A stretch of DNA of 64,000 bases from Pseudomonadota bacterium (GTDB taxonomy: Bacteria; Pseudomonadota; Alphaproteobacteria; Rhizobiales; Hyphomicrobiaceae): NCBI GenBank assembly GCA_018242255.1, contig JAFECH010000347.1, forward strand, positions 1-64,000, written 5' to 3'. Of this stretch, positions 36,537-44,746 are shown piece after piece (position 1 is the first letter of the stretch; every line of letters begins with the position of its first letter). Both the position numbers and the translations under genes were made by a program. The notes under the pieces were generated by a model. The model ran no database searches. It worked only from the letters and a program-made list of their open reading frames with translations, and was not told the DNA's origin.

Positions 36537-39170
36537 ATGGATGACCACACCGACCTGAGACGCGCCTTCGAGGCTGAGGAGCACGAGCTTCGGCTAAGGC
36601 AGTCGAAGGTCGCCTGCATCCTTGGCATCGTCCTCATCCCTGCCGGCATCGCGCTCGACCGCATTGCATACGCCGATCAACTCGCAACGCTGACCGTTAT
36701 TCGCCTTGTCGCGGCTGGGCTGATCACAATTCTCTATGCCCTGCACTTCTGGGAAAAGTCGGCCGTTTACGTCCGCTATCTGACGATGGCCGGCCTGCTG
36801 ATCGCGGTCGCCTCGATTGCGGTCATCATCGGCATTACGGACGGTGCCAACTCGACCTATTATAACGGCCTTTTTCTCATTCTGTTTGCGGTCGGCGTTC
36901 TGGCGCCGATGCAGCCGTTCGAAGCAGCCCTACTCTGCATATCGACGCTCGGCATTTACATTATTGCCTGTTCGCGCGTGCCGAGCGCCCATGACACCAC
37001 CAATACGCTTCTGAACAACCTCTATTTTCTTGTCCTGACCTGCATAATCTCGGTCACGGCTGTTCACTTCAACTACCGACGGCGCTTCAACGAATTCCGC
37101 TTGAAGTACAAACTGGCTTCCCAGCATCAGGAGCTGTCAGCGCTCGATCGCCTCAAATCCCAGTTCTTCGCCAATGTCAGCCACGAGTTGCGGACACCAC
37201 TAACTCTCATCCTCGCACCCGTCGAAAAGCTTAAGTCTGACGCCGCGCGTCTGGGCCCCGCCTCGCAACAGCTCTTGGACGTCATCGAGAACAACGCGCT
37301 GCGACTGCTGCGGCTCGTCAACGACATTCTTAACCTCATTCGTTTGGAGGAAGGCCGCGCCACCCTGGCGAAAAGACCGATCGACATGGGCAACTTCCTG
37401 AAGCACACCGCCGCGTCGATGAAGCACCTCGCGGCGCTGAAGGGAATTCACCTCGACCTGCAGGAGCCGTCCGGTGATCTCCTCATCAACGCCGATCAGG
37501 ATGCGCTTGAAAAAATCGTCAGTAACGTCATTGCCAACGCGATCAAATTTACCCCCCCTGAGGGCCGTATCGACATTTCGGCAAGTGACGACGAAGAGTT
37601 TGTAACGATCAAAGTCTCCGATACCGGCATCGGCATTCCGGCCGAGCAGCTGCCGCATATTTTTGATCGCTTTTATCAGGTCGACGGTTCGGCGACGCGG
37701 CGCCATCAGGGCCTCGGTCTTGGTTTGGCATTGGTGCGCGAATTGATGACCCGCCACGGCGGCGACGTAACAGCAACCAGCGACGCCGGTCGTGGCACCA
37801 CGTTCGTTTTACGTTTTCCTCACGCTCTGGACGCTACGCAATTTGAGATGGCCAACTTGGAAGATAAACCCGATCGCCTCGCTGACGATCCATTGCGGAC
37901 CTTCGACCGCAAAGCTTCCGCGCAGGCGATAATGGTCTCCGAGACAACAGGTGCAAAGCCGGGGAGCATCTCCGGCCAGCCGGATGCGCGTTCCGAGCTT
38001 CCCCTTCTTCTCGTTGTCGACGACGAGCCTGATATGCGCCGCTATCTCGTTTCGATGCTGCGCGAAAGCTATCGCGTCATCGAAGCAGACGACGGCATCA
38101 GCGCGCTCGAAAAAGCCAAACAGGAGAAACCGGACCTTATCCTGCTCGACGTCATGTTGCCTGGCGTTAGTGGCTTGGAGGTTTGCCGGTCCTTGAAAGA
38201 GCGCGCAGAAACCCGCGCCATCAAAATCATCGTCTTAACCGCCCGTGTCGACGAAGATGCAAAAATTGTCGCTCTGAAGCACGGTGCGGACGACTTCCTG
38301 ATCAAGCCGTTCAGCGGACTTGAGGTCCGCTCTCGCATTGCCAACCTCATCCGGGCCGCCCACCTCGAAAGCGATTTGCATCGAACGAACGCCGAACTGA
38401 AACAGAGCTTGCAACAATTGCGGGAAACCGAGGCTGCACTCGTTCAGAACGCTCGTCTGAGCGCGCTCGGCACCATGGCCGCCGGCCTGCTGCACGAAAT
38501 TGGTAATCCGCTGAACTTCATGGGCACAGCCCTGCAACTCGCTGCCCGCGACCCCACGATCCAAGGCGACCCCGATACAGCCGACACGCTGAAGGACATC
38601 CATGCCGGTTATGAACGCATCCACCGTGTCGTAACCGACTTGCGCGGCTTCACGGCGCCTCATCGCCCCGAGCATCCACGGCCATTCCATATTGAATCCG
38701 CCATCGACCACGCACTTCGGTTCACGGCGCACGTTCAGAAAGGAATAACCATTAAAAAAGATATCTCGGTGCAAGGCGAAGTCTACGGATCGCAGTCCAC
38801 AATCGCGCAGGTCCTCGTCAACCTCATCGTCAACGCCGTTGCAGCCGTGCGCACCGTAGAAGAGGAAAGAAAGCCTGAAATTTCGATCAAATCGGTTGTC
38901 GAAGGCAACGAAATCATTGTTTCCGTCCGCGACAACGGCACCGGCATAGATCCCAAAATTCAGACCCAGATCTTCGATCCGTTTTTCTCTACCAAGGACG
39001 TCGGCGAAGGCATGGGGCTCGGATTGGCGGTCAGCCACCGGATCATCGCCAACCACGGCGGTTCACTGAGTGTTAAGAGTAGTCTTGGAGAGTGGACCGA
39101 GTTCCGTTTCAACTTGCCGATCTCTTCGGAAAAAGAAGACCAGGTCTCCCATGGAGTCGTTTCGTATTGA
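36537..39170 (+). CDS. Hybrid sensor kinase with two kinase cores flanking a receiver (PhcS-PhcR-like)
   Basis: The 877-residue product has about six N-terminal membrane helices (residues 25-180). A first HisKA/HATPase core follows, with His216 in FFANVSHELRTPL, an N-box in NVIANAIKF, and DTGIGIP and GLGLGLALV. Next is a receiver domain with Asp538 in LILLDVMLPGVSG. After a coiled coil comes a second kinase core, with His653 in GLLHEIGNPLNF, an N-box in NLIVNAVAAV, and DNGTGIDP and GLGLAVSH. All catalytic motifs of both cores look intact. Ralstonia PhcS is a membrane kinase and PhcR is a receiver-kinase, so this looks like a PhcS-PhcR fusion. It starts 4 bases after the methyltransferase stop. 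Confidence 0.9.
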   Translation: MDDHTDLRRAFEAEEHELRLRQSKVACILGIVLIPAGIALDRIAYADQLATLTVIRLVAAGLITILYALHFWEKSAVYVRYLTMAGLLIAVASIAVIIGITDGANSTYYNGLFLILFAVGVLAPMQPFEAALLCISTLGIYIIACSRVPSAHDTTNTLLNNLYFLVLTCIISVTAVHFNYRRRFNEFRLKYKLASQHQELSALDRLKSQFFANVSHELRTPLTLILAPVEKLKSDAARLGPASQQLLDVIENNALRLLRLVNDILNLIRLEEGRATLAKRPIDMGNFLKHTAASMKHLAALKGIHLDLQEPSGDLLINADQDALEKIVSNVIANAIKFTPPEGRIDISASDDEEFVTIKVSDTGIGIPAEQLPHIFDRFYQVDGSATRRHQGLGLGLALVRELMTRHGGDVTATSDAGRGTTFVLRFPHALDATQFEMANLEDKPDRLADDPLRTFDRKASAQAIMVSETTGAKPGSISGQPDARSELPLLLVVDDEPDMRRYLVSMLRESYRVIEADDGISALEKAKQEKPDLILLDVMLPGVSGLEVCRSLKERAETRAIKIIVLTARVDEDAKIVALKHGADDFLIKPFSGLEVRSRIANLIRAAHLESDLHRTNAELKQSLQQLRETEAALVQNARLSALGTMAAGLLHEIGNPLNFMGTALQLAARDPTIQGDPDTADTLKDIHAGYERIHRVVTDLRGFTAPHRPEHPRPFHIESAIDHALRFTAHVQKGITIKKDISVQGEVYGSQSTIAQVLVNLIVNAVAAVRTVEEERKPEISIKSVVEGNEIIVSVRDNGTGIDPKIQTQIFDPFFSTKDVGEGMGLGLAVSHRIIANHGGSLSVKSSLGEWTEFRFNLPISSEKEDQVSHGVVSY

Positions 39171-40404
39171 CCAGCCCGTCGAGATTCTAATCGTCGACGA
39201 CGAGCCGCAGGCGGTCAAATACTTCAAGAAAGCGTTCGGCGCGAAGTACGATGTACTGACCGCGACAAGCGCCGACGAAGCCGAAACTTTGATCCTGTCC
39301 GGAAATCACAACATCGGACTGGTCATTTCCGACCAACGCATGCCTGGCCGAAGCGGCGTCAGCTTGCTGAACCGCATCCGCAATGAACGCCCCGACATCA
39401 TTCGCATGCTGACGACGGCATACGCCGACCTCGACAGCGCCATTGACGCGGTCAACAAGGGGGAAATCCTCCGCTATATCTCGAAGCCCTGGGATCTGCG
39501 TGTTCTCGAAGCCGAAATTGACCAGGCGATCACGTTCTTCCTGCTGAAGAACGAATACGACATGCTTCTGCGCGACAAGCTCAGCGCATTGCATCGCACG
39601 CTGCTGCGTGATCGCATGAACGATCTGGCCATGCTGTCGGGTTTGCTGCCGTACAACAACGCGCCCCTGACGATGTATAACTACCTGAAGGAAGCAATCG
39701 CCGAGACCTCGTGGCGCCCATCCGCACAGAAACTCTGGTCGCAGCTCCGTATCCGTGACCACTGGCGCATTCCCGTCGAAGAAACCCAGCGCGCCATCGA
39801 TCTTTCCGAAGAGCTGTCACGCGAAACGCTGCATGCCGATATCGGTCCGGGCCACGATGCAGACATCGTCTCCATCGTGACGTCCTGTGCCGAGGCAATT
39901 AATCGCGAAATCGGCGCCCAGCAGGTCTGCGTCAACGCCAATAAGCCGGAGATGTTTGTCGCCGCCGACCCGACGACGATCCAAAAAATCATGCTTCAGC
40001 TGATGGAGCCGATGAGCCTTTGGCCAGCGTCCGGCAGTACGGTTCAGGTCAACATCAGATGCGATGCAGACACCGGCGACGACACCCGTGTGACGCTGCA
40101 GTTCGAATTGCGCAACTGCGAGCCGCAGCGTGCGATTCAGGACTGCGTGCTCTTTACGGCGCCGCTGCACACCGCCCCGAAGCGCGCTAGCGACTACCTC
40201 CGCGCTGCCTTGGCGATTGGCCACATAGGCGGCACGATCTCCTCTCCCCCGATGGAGAACGGCTACAAGCAGATTGTCGTCACGCTTCCGGTCCGCGCAA
40301 CGAGCGGCGGCAAGAAAATCGACACCGTGCCGAAGCAGTGGCTGCAGGACCTGAGCGATGAATACGAGAAGTGGGTTCTCGGCACGCTCGACATCGCCGC
40401 CTAA
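39151..40404 (+). CDS. Response regulator with degenerate kinase-like C-terminus (PhcQ-like)
   Basis: The 417-residue product has a receiver domain (residues 8-130) with ILIVDDEPQAVKYF, phospho-acceptor Asp61 in LVISDQRMPGRSGVSL, RMLTTAYADLDSA and ISKPWD. A helical region follows (DRMNDLAMLSGLLPYNN), and then a degenerate HATPase-like tail ending ENGYKQIVVTLPV. There is no DNA-binding domain, so output is probably by protein contact. I start at ATG 39151, inside the end of the kinase gene (20-base overlap), because MESFRIDQPVEILIVDD places the receiver correctly. Its architecture matches the first receiver protein at 33872 and Ralstonia PhcQ-type regulators. Confidence 0.85.
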   Translation: MESFRIDQPVEILIVDDEPQAVKYFKKAFGAKYDVLTATSADEAETLILSGNHNIGLVISDQRMPGRSGVSLLNRIRNERPDIIRMLTTAYADLDSAIDAVNKGEILRYISKPWDLRVLEAEIDQAITFFLLKNEYDMLLRDKLSALHRTLLRDRMNDLAMLSGLLPYNNAPLTMYNYLKEAIAETSWRPSAQKLWSQLRIRDHWRIPVEETQRAIDLSEELSRETLHADIGPGHDADIVSIVTSCAEAINREIGAQQVCVNANKPEMFVAADPTTIQKIMLQLMEPMSLWPASGSTVQVNIRCDADTGDDTRVTLQFELRNCEPQRAIQDCVLFTAPLHTAPKRASDYLRAALAIGHIGGTISSPPMENGYKQIVVTLPVRATSGGKKIDTVPKQWLQDLSDEYEKWVLGTLDIAA

Positions 40405-40785
40405 TCACCCCCCTTCCCGAAGCGGTCAGCGCCCGGTTAACTAAGCGAGCCTCCATCACGGAGGCCCGCACGTCACTGAGTTGCACATAAAAGAAGTCGC
40501 AATCTCAGGGAGAAATCCTGCTGCGCCGGCAGCGAGTGGCCGGCTTCTGGAGCCGGTGCAGGCACGCTGCGCCACTTCGCGCAGGGGAAATTGTTGGCTA
40601 TCCCAACCAAAAGCATGCCGAGCGGCGTTTCCGACAGTGCGCGCTTGAGATCGCCACGATGGTATGGTCGTTGGGCATGACTCAAACACAAACGCCGCCG
40701 TTGAATTTCACTGCTCGTGTCGACGGAGAAAAAGTAGCGCCTTGAATCGCTATATGTTCTGACCGTCAACATTGGAGACCGATTA
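40405..40785. other. Intergenic region upstream of the aldehyde dehydrogenase
   Basis: These 381 bases hold a short hairpin (gcctcc / ggaggc around 40450-40468) without a T-run, which may end the Phc-like transcript. I see no credible ORF; the short open frames on both strands have no ribosome site or domain. Confidence 0.5.
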
Positions 40786-42204
40786 ATGACTGCTCATGTA
40801 CCGGTCAAAGATGACTTTCTCTTGAGTCCGCTCCTGGCGAAGCAGCGAGCGGCATTTTTGCGCGACGGGCCGCCCTCTGCAGCACAGCGCCGGGCCGATC
40901 TTCGCAAGCTTAAGCGCGCGTTGCTGGCGCGCCGCGCTCAGTTCGAAGCAGCTATCAGTAAGGATTTCGGTTATCGGTCCGCGTACGAAACCCGGATCAT
41001 GGAAGTTATTCCCATCATCCAGGCTATCAATTTCCTTCGTCGCAACGTGGCGAAGTGGATGCGTCCGGAAAAACGGCGCATTTCGCTCCACTTTATTCCC
41101 GGTCGCGCTCGCGTGTATTACCAGCCGCTCGGCGTCGTCGGGATCGTGTCGCCGTGGAACTATCCGCTCTCGCTCGCCGTCATGCCGCTGCTATCGGCGA
41201 TGGCAGCAGGCAACCGCGCCATTCTAAAGCCGTCCGAACTGACCCCCGCGACGAGCGAACTTTTGAAAATCACGCTGCGCGATATCTTCCCGGAAGACCA
41301 GATTGCCGTCGTCACGGGCGGCCCCGAGCTTGGCGCCGCCTTCTCGCGCCTGCCGTTCGATCACCTCGTCTTCACCGGCAGCACCCCGGTCGGCCAGATG
41401 GTCATGAGGGAAGCTGCCGAAAATCTTGTGCCGGTCACTTTGGAGCTCGGCGGTAAGTCCCCCACCCTCGTCGGACCGGATGCCGATATCGAGACCGCAG
41501 CCAGCAGCGTCGCCTACGGTAAACTTGCAAACGCCGGCCAGACCTGCATCGCGCCGGACTACGTCCTCATTCACGAGAAAGACGCAGCAGCATTCGTTGC
41601 CCGTTATGATGCAACGGCGGCGGCGTTTTATCCTGAAGGTGCGGCTGACAAGAATTACTCCGCCATTGCGAGCGCGAGGCATTACTCCCGTCTTCGCCGT
41701 CTCCTCGAAGATGCAGAGAACAAGGGTGCTCGCGTTATCGAAACCGGCCCTCGCACCCCAGTCCTGACGCGAAAGCTTCCATCCGCAATCGTCCTTAACG
41801 TTACCGACGATATGGCGATCATGCGCGAGGAGATCTTCGGACCGCTCCTCCCGATCGTGACGTATCGTACGCTCGACGAAGCCATCGCCTACATCAACCA
41901 ACGGCCGCGGCCGCTCGCTCTTTATTATTTCGGCACCAGCCGCGAGGATCGTGTCAAGGTTCTGACGCGCACGACGTCCGGCAATGTCACCGTCAACGAT
42001 ACGTTGATGCATTACGTCCAGAACGCACTGCCGTTTGGCGGCATCGGCATGTCCGGCATGGGCGCCTATCACGGTATCGAAGGTTTTAAATCGCTCAGCC
42101 ACGCAAAGGGTGTCTTCGAGCAAAGCCGCTGGAACCTCGGTGGCCTATTGCGCCCGCCATTCAATCGCACGTCGGATTGGGTCATCCGCTATCTGCTACG
42201 CTGA
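40786..42204 (+). CDS. Aldehyde dehydrogenase, coniferyl-aldehyde-dehydrogenase (CalB) type
   Basis: The 472-residue product is an NAD(P)-dependent aldehyde dehydrogenase. It shows GVVGIVSPWNYPLSLAVMP (cofactor domain), LKPSELTP, FTGSTPVGQMVM, catalytic Glu220 in TLELGGKSPTLV, the nucleophile Cys254 in NAGQTCIAPDYVLIH, EEIFGPLLPIV, and a C-terminal bridging domain. The length near 470 and the N-terminal layout (LAKQRAAFLRDGPPSAAQRRA) match the CalB/fatty aldehyde subgroup. The natural aldehyde is unknown; long-chain or aromatic aldehydes are possible. It follows the Phc-like locus after 381 bases on the same strand. Confidence 0.9.
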   Translation: MTAHVPVKDDFLLSPLLAKQRAAFLRDGPPSAAQRRADLRKLKRALLARRAQFEAAISKDFGYRSAYETRIMEVIPIIQAINFLRRNVAKWMRPEKRRISLHFIPGRARVYYQPLGVVGIVSPWNYPLSLAVMPLLSAMAAGNRAILKPSELTPATSELLKITLRDIFPEDQIAVVTGGPELGAAFSRLPFDHLVFTGSTPVGQMVMREAAENLVPVTLELGGKSPTLVGPDADIETAASSVAYGKLANAGQTCIAPDYVLIHEKDAAAFVARYDATAAAFYPEGAADKNYSAIASARHYSRLRRLLEDAENKGARVIETGPRTPVLTRKLPSAIVLNVTDDMAIMREEIFGPLLPIVTYRTLDEAIAYINQRPRPLALYYFGTSREDRVKVLTRTTSGNVTVNDTLMHYVQNALPFGGIGMSGMGAYHGIEGFKSLSHAKGVFEQSRWNLGGLLRPPFNRTSDWVIRYLLR

Positions 42205-42329
42205 CGACACGACCCGGTCTTTACATCCATTAGCGAATTTCCGACAGAGAGACCATTGGCGCGGATAGCCGGCCACACGCGTTGCGTGGGATTGATGCGC
42301 GCCGAACGACAGATTGAAGGAAGTGGACA

Positions 42330-42740
42330 ATGCAGCAAACGGTCGTGCGGGTCATCTGCGCGATTGGCCAATCGGGCCAACTCGGCCTTCATGGCCAACT
42401 CCCTTGGGAAGGTAATACAGATCCGGAATACGTCGCCGACGTCGCGCGCTTTTTCGATATCACCCGTGGGCATGTTTTGATGGCCGGGCCGAAAACCATC
42501 GGCGCGGTTCCGGAATTTGCACGCAAGGATCGTACGCTCGTTGTCCTGCGCTCCCACATGGACCCAGAAGAAACGCTGAAGCAGTACGCCGGCCGTGTCG
42601 TCTATATCGGCGGCGGCCCACCCGTCTGGGATATCTACGCCAAATACGTGAGCCACTGGGACGTGACCCGTCTTCCGTATGATGGCCCCGCCGACCGTTG
42701 GTTCAATCCGAAGTGGTTGACGGCCTCCAGCAACGGCTGA
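42330..42740 (+). CDS. Dihydrofolate reductase family protein, short
   Basis: The 136-residue product has the DHFR fold: CAIGQSGQLGLHGQLPWEG at the N-terminus (substrate loop with the conserved PW), HVLMAGPKTIGAVPEF (cofactor), RTLVVLRS, and VVYIGGGPPVWDIYAKY (the Gly-Gly of the NADPH site). It is shorter than the usual 155-170 residues, mostly at the C-terminus. An acidic residue sits in the expected active-site helix (NTDPEYVADVARFF), but the match is weaker than in FolA. It may be a divergent pteridine reductase rather than the main DHFR. A clean terminator follows. Confidence 0.8.
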   Translation: MQQTVVRVICAIGQSGQLGLHGQLPWEGNTDPEYVADVARFFDITRGHVLMAGPKTIGAVPEFARKDRTLVVLRSHMDPEETLKQYAGRVVYIGGGPPVWDIYAKYVSHWDVTRLPYDGPADRWFNPKWLTASSNG

Positions 42741-42754
42741 CGACGAAACGCAAT

Positions 42755-42782
42755 AAGGCCGGAGTGATACTCCGGCCTTTTT
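42755..42782 (+). terminator. Rho-independent terminator
   Basis: An 11-bp perfect stem (aaggccggagt / actccggcctt) with a 3-base loop is followed by a run of T, 15 bases after the stop of the DHFR-like gene. It also faces the converging KGG gene. Confidence 0.9.
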
Positions 42783-42811
42783 CGATGTTTCAGTCAATCA
42801 TGCTCTTACGA

Positions 42812-43045
42812 TTAGTGCTGACCGCCTTTTCTTCCGGCTTCGGCGGCGCGCTTTGGATCATGCTTGAAATTGCCACCGCTTTCATGGCCGCCCTTTCTCC
42901 CAGCGGACACTGCGAGATCACGGTTCTTCGAAAAGCTGCGCTCATGGTTGGGAACGCTTGCGCCGCCCTTGCGGGCGATCTCGCGCTGCTTGGCTTCATC
43001 CATCGAAGCGAAACCGCGTTTTGATGTTCTTTCCTCTTGAGCCAT
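42812..43045 (-). CDS. KGG-repeat general stress protein
   Basis: The 77-residue hydrophilic product has three KGG motifs (REIARKGGASVPN, SAGRKGGHES, EAGRKGGQH) and the RGFASMDEAKQREIA beginning of YciG/GsiB-like stress proteins, which are unstructured and hydrophilin-like. I start at the ATG at 43045, which has an aaaggtag ribosome site; the open frame extends 20 residues further. A GGAAC-N16-CGTT promoter lies about 100 bases upstream, which puts it under the EcfG general stress sigma factor. Confidence 0.88.
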   Translation of the reverse strand: MAQEERTSKRGFASMDEAKQREIARKGGASVPNHERSFSKNRDLAVSAGRKGGHESGGNFKHDPKRAAEAGRKGGQH

Positions 43046-43141
43046 CACAACTACCTTTTCTTGCTGTTGCATTCCGTTTGGCGCAAACCAGCGCCTGCCA
43101 CGCACCGCGTCTGCAAGACGCAGCTCGGCAACTGCTTGGCC

Positions 43142-43166
43142 AACGGTCCCACAGGGAGGCGGTTCC
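43142..43166 (-). promoter_or_regulatory. EcfG-type general stress promoter
   Basis: On the minus strand GGAAC (43166-43162), a 16-base spacer, then CGTT (43145-43142). This is an exact match to the sigma-EcfG consensus, pointing at the KGG gene with an expected leader of about 90 bases. Confidence 0.7.
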
Positions 43167-43328
43167 GACGTTTCTCGTGAAGCGTGTGTGACGTTTTGGT
43201 AAGCGTGCGGACGAAGCGAAGCTCAGCCTTTGATAAGCCCAGGAAATTCCCGCTTGACCCATTCGCAAAGCAACAAAAGGCTCGTCCGCGAATTATTCCG
43301 ATATCTCCGCTAAAACCGGAAGGGCGAT

Positions 43329-43490
43329 ATGGCACACATTATAGAAAAGCCGGATACGAGGCCTTACTCTGCGGAAAAAGCATCGCAGGGCAAAATCATA
43401 TTGAAGCAGCCGTGGCAACGCGCCGTATTCATCGGCGGCCTTGCTGCCGCGCTCTTGTTGCCGCTCATCGTACTTATCATCGCACGATGA
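43329..43490 (+). CDS. Small single-span membrane protein
   Basis: The 53-residue product has a polar N-terminal half (MAHIIEKPDTRPYSAEKA), then the pattern SQGKIILKQPWQRAVF and one membrane helix (FIGGLAAALLLPLIVLIIA). Short proteins with a GxIILxxPxxRxIFIxG core are common in Rhizobiales, where they carry a misleading peptide ABC transporter permease label; no function is known. The ribosome site ggaaggg is 4 bases before the ATG. It diverges from the KGG gene and converges on the DUF2076 gene. Confidence 0.72.
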   Translation: MAHIIEKPDTRPYSAEKASQGKIILKQPWQRAVFIGGLAAALLLPLIVLIIAR

Positions 43491-43518
43491 GCGGAAACAT
43501 CAGTAGACGCATCGAACG

Positions 43519-44205
43519 CTAGACATCCATGCTGTCGTCATCGGTCCAACTGTCGTCGTAGTCGTCGTCCTGGGCGTCTTGCATCCGATCGAGTTCAGCG
43601 TCGTCGGCCGCAAGATCCTTCTGATCTTGCCTGATATCATCGCGAGCGTCTTGCAGCTGATCTTGCAAATTATCGATGGTCGCCTGATCATTGGCGTTCG
43701 TCCCTGCACCCGACGCAAATGCATGACCGCCGCCGAACAGGCTGCGAATACCATCGGCGAGGAAAACACCGCCAGCGACACCCGCCGCCGTCGATAAGGC
43801 CGACGACAGAAAACCACCCGAACCACCGGACTGCGCCGGCGAGCCCCAGGGGCTACGCGGTTGTTGCTGAGGCGGCATCGGCTCCGCCTCATCGCGCGGC
43901 GCAGAACCACCAAAGCGCCCGCCGGCAGATGGAACAGAAGCACTGGACAGGAAACTCCCACGGCCGGAAGCAGATGGCTGCGGACGCACCGCAGCTTCTT
44001 CAAGGTCACGCATGCGAGCTTCGGCGCGCTCAAGCGCCTGCTGCTGGATAATAACCGTTTGGGCTAGGTAGTAAGGTGCATCCGGCGATCTGCTAATGAG
44101 ATCGTTGATCAAGGACTGGGCTTCCGGATCTTTGCCGCCCGAGCCTCCGTAACTGCGCAGGCGGGAAAACAAATCTTCAATCAGTTGCTGCTCTTCCCGG
44201 TTCAT
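43519..44205 (-). CDS. DUF2076 family protein
   Basis: The 228-residue product begins with the DUF2076 signature (MNREEQQLIEDLFSRL, then SLINDLISRSPDAPYYLAQT), a coiled coil (QQQALERAEARMRDLEE), a Pro/Ser/Gly-rich linker, GGFLSSALSTAAGVAGGVFLADGIRSLFGGG, and an acidic tail ending in many Asp residues (about residues 175-228). The ggagg site 7 bases before the ATG at 44205 fixes the start; the open frame is 64 residues longer. The family is described as periplasmic ligand-sensing, but there is no signal peptide here. The acidic tail could bind cations. Confidence 0.85.
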   Translation of the reverse strand: MNREEQQLIEDLFSRLRSYGGSGGKDPEAQSLINDLISRSPDAPYYLAQTVIIQQQALERAEARMRDLEEAAVRPQPSASGRGSFLSSASVPSAGGRFGGSAPRDEAEPMPPQQQPRSPWGSPAQSGGSGGFLSSALSTAAGVAGGVFLADGIRSLFGGGHAFASGAGTNANDQATIDNLQDQLQDARDDIRQDQKDLAADDAELDRMQDAQDDDYDDSWTDDDSMDV

Positions 44206-44564
44206 GGGATCGCCTCCGCTAAAATGAGCCGACATCGACTCCATATTGTGCAACGCCGAAGATGTAGGAACGGACCGCGCCAGTGACATGGGGTTGGAAG
44301 AATATATTTCCGTCACTTTTTGTTCCGTCGCAGACATCGCACGGGCTGAAAACCTTATCGGCAGCCACATGGCGCTCTGATGAACGCCGCTCCGCAAATT
44401 GGTGCAACGCCCGGCGGCGGTTATCGGCTGTTTAGCCTAGTCCGGCCGAGAACCGAAAAGGGACCACATCTACGCAGCCATCAGGCTGGGCCCCACTAAA
44501 CTTCTCTTAGCCCTAGCGATCATATAACGTGGGTATATCAAAATAACCGATTGGGAGTGCTCAC
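44206..44564. other. Divergent intergenic region, DUF2076 gene and a small membrane peptide
   Basis: These 359 bases must hold promoters for the DUF2076 gene (minus) and the small ORF at 44565 (plus). A gttcc at 44322 looked like an EcfG -35 element, but no -10 element sits at 16-17 bases. I see no further structure. Confidence 0.5.
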
Positions 44565-44651
44565 ATGGACAAGGTTGCCATTACACTGCTGTTCGTTCTC
44601 ACCGCCGTCATTTGCTTGACAGTTTTTCACATGGCGGACGGCAAGTTCTGA
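44565..44651 (+). CDS. Putative 28-residue membrane peptide
   Basis: A short ORF encodes MDKVAITLLFVLTAVICL followed by TVFHMADGKF: one hydrophobic helix with a charged end at each side. The ribosome site gggag lies 7 bases before the ATG. It is too short to assign by homology. It is supported only by the ribosome site and the clean membrane-helix pattern. Confidence 0.45.
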   Translation: MDKVAITLLFVLTAVICLTVFHMADGKF

Positions 44652-44680
44652 GGCGCTAATCGCCACCCCAGTCGACAAAC

Positions 44681-44710
44681 AAAAAAGCGACGGACTTTGA
44701 AGTCCGCCGC
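44681..44710 (-). terminator. Terminator of the TonB receptor gene
   Basis: An imperfect stem (gcg-a-cggactt / aagtccg-c-cgc, 2-base loop as drawn) is followed on the minus strand by six T residues (aaaaaa at 44681-44686). It lies about 40 bases after the receptor stop. Confidence 0.75.
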
Positions 44711-44746
44711 TCCAAGTTTCGGGATGAGTGTTAGAGGTCGAGTAGT

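Noticed and set aside
40536..40745. A 69-codon open frame upstream of the aldehyde dehydrogenase
   Set aside because: No ribosome site and no family; composition fits non-coding DNA.
42198..42329. Possible extra gene between the aldehyde dehydrogenase and DHFR-like genes
   Set aside because: Only 125 bases, with no complete ORF carrying a ribosome site.
44302..44326. EcfG promoter for the DUF2076 gene
   Set aside because: The -35 element is present, but the -10 position reads atat rather than the expected CGTT complement.
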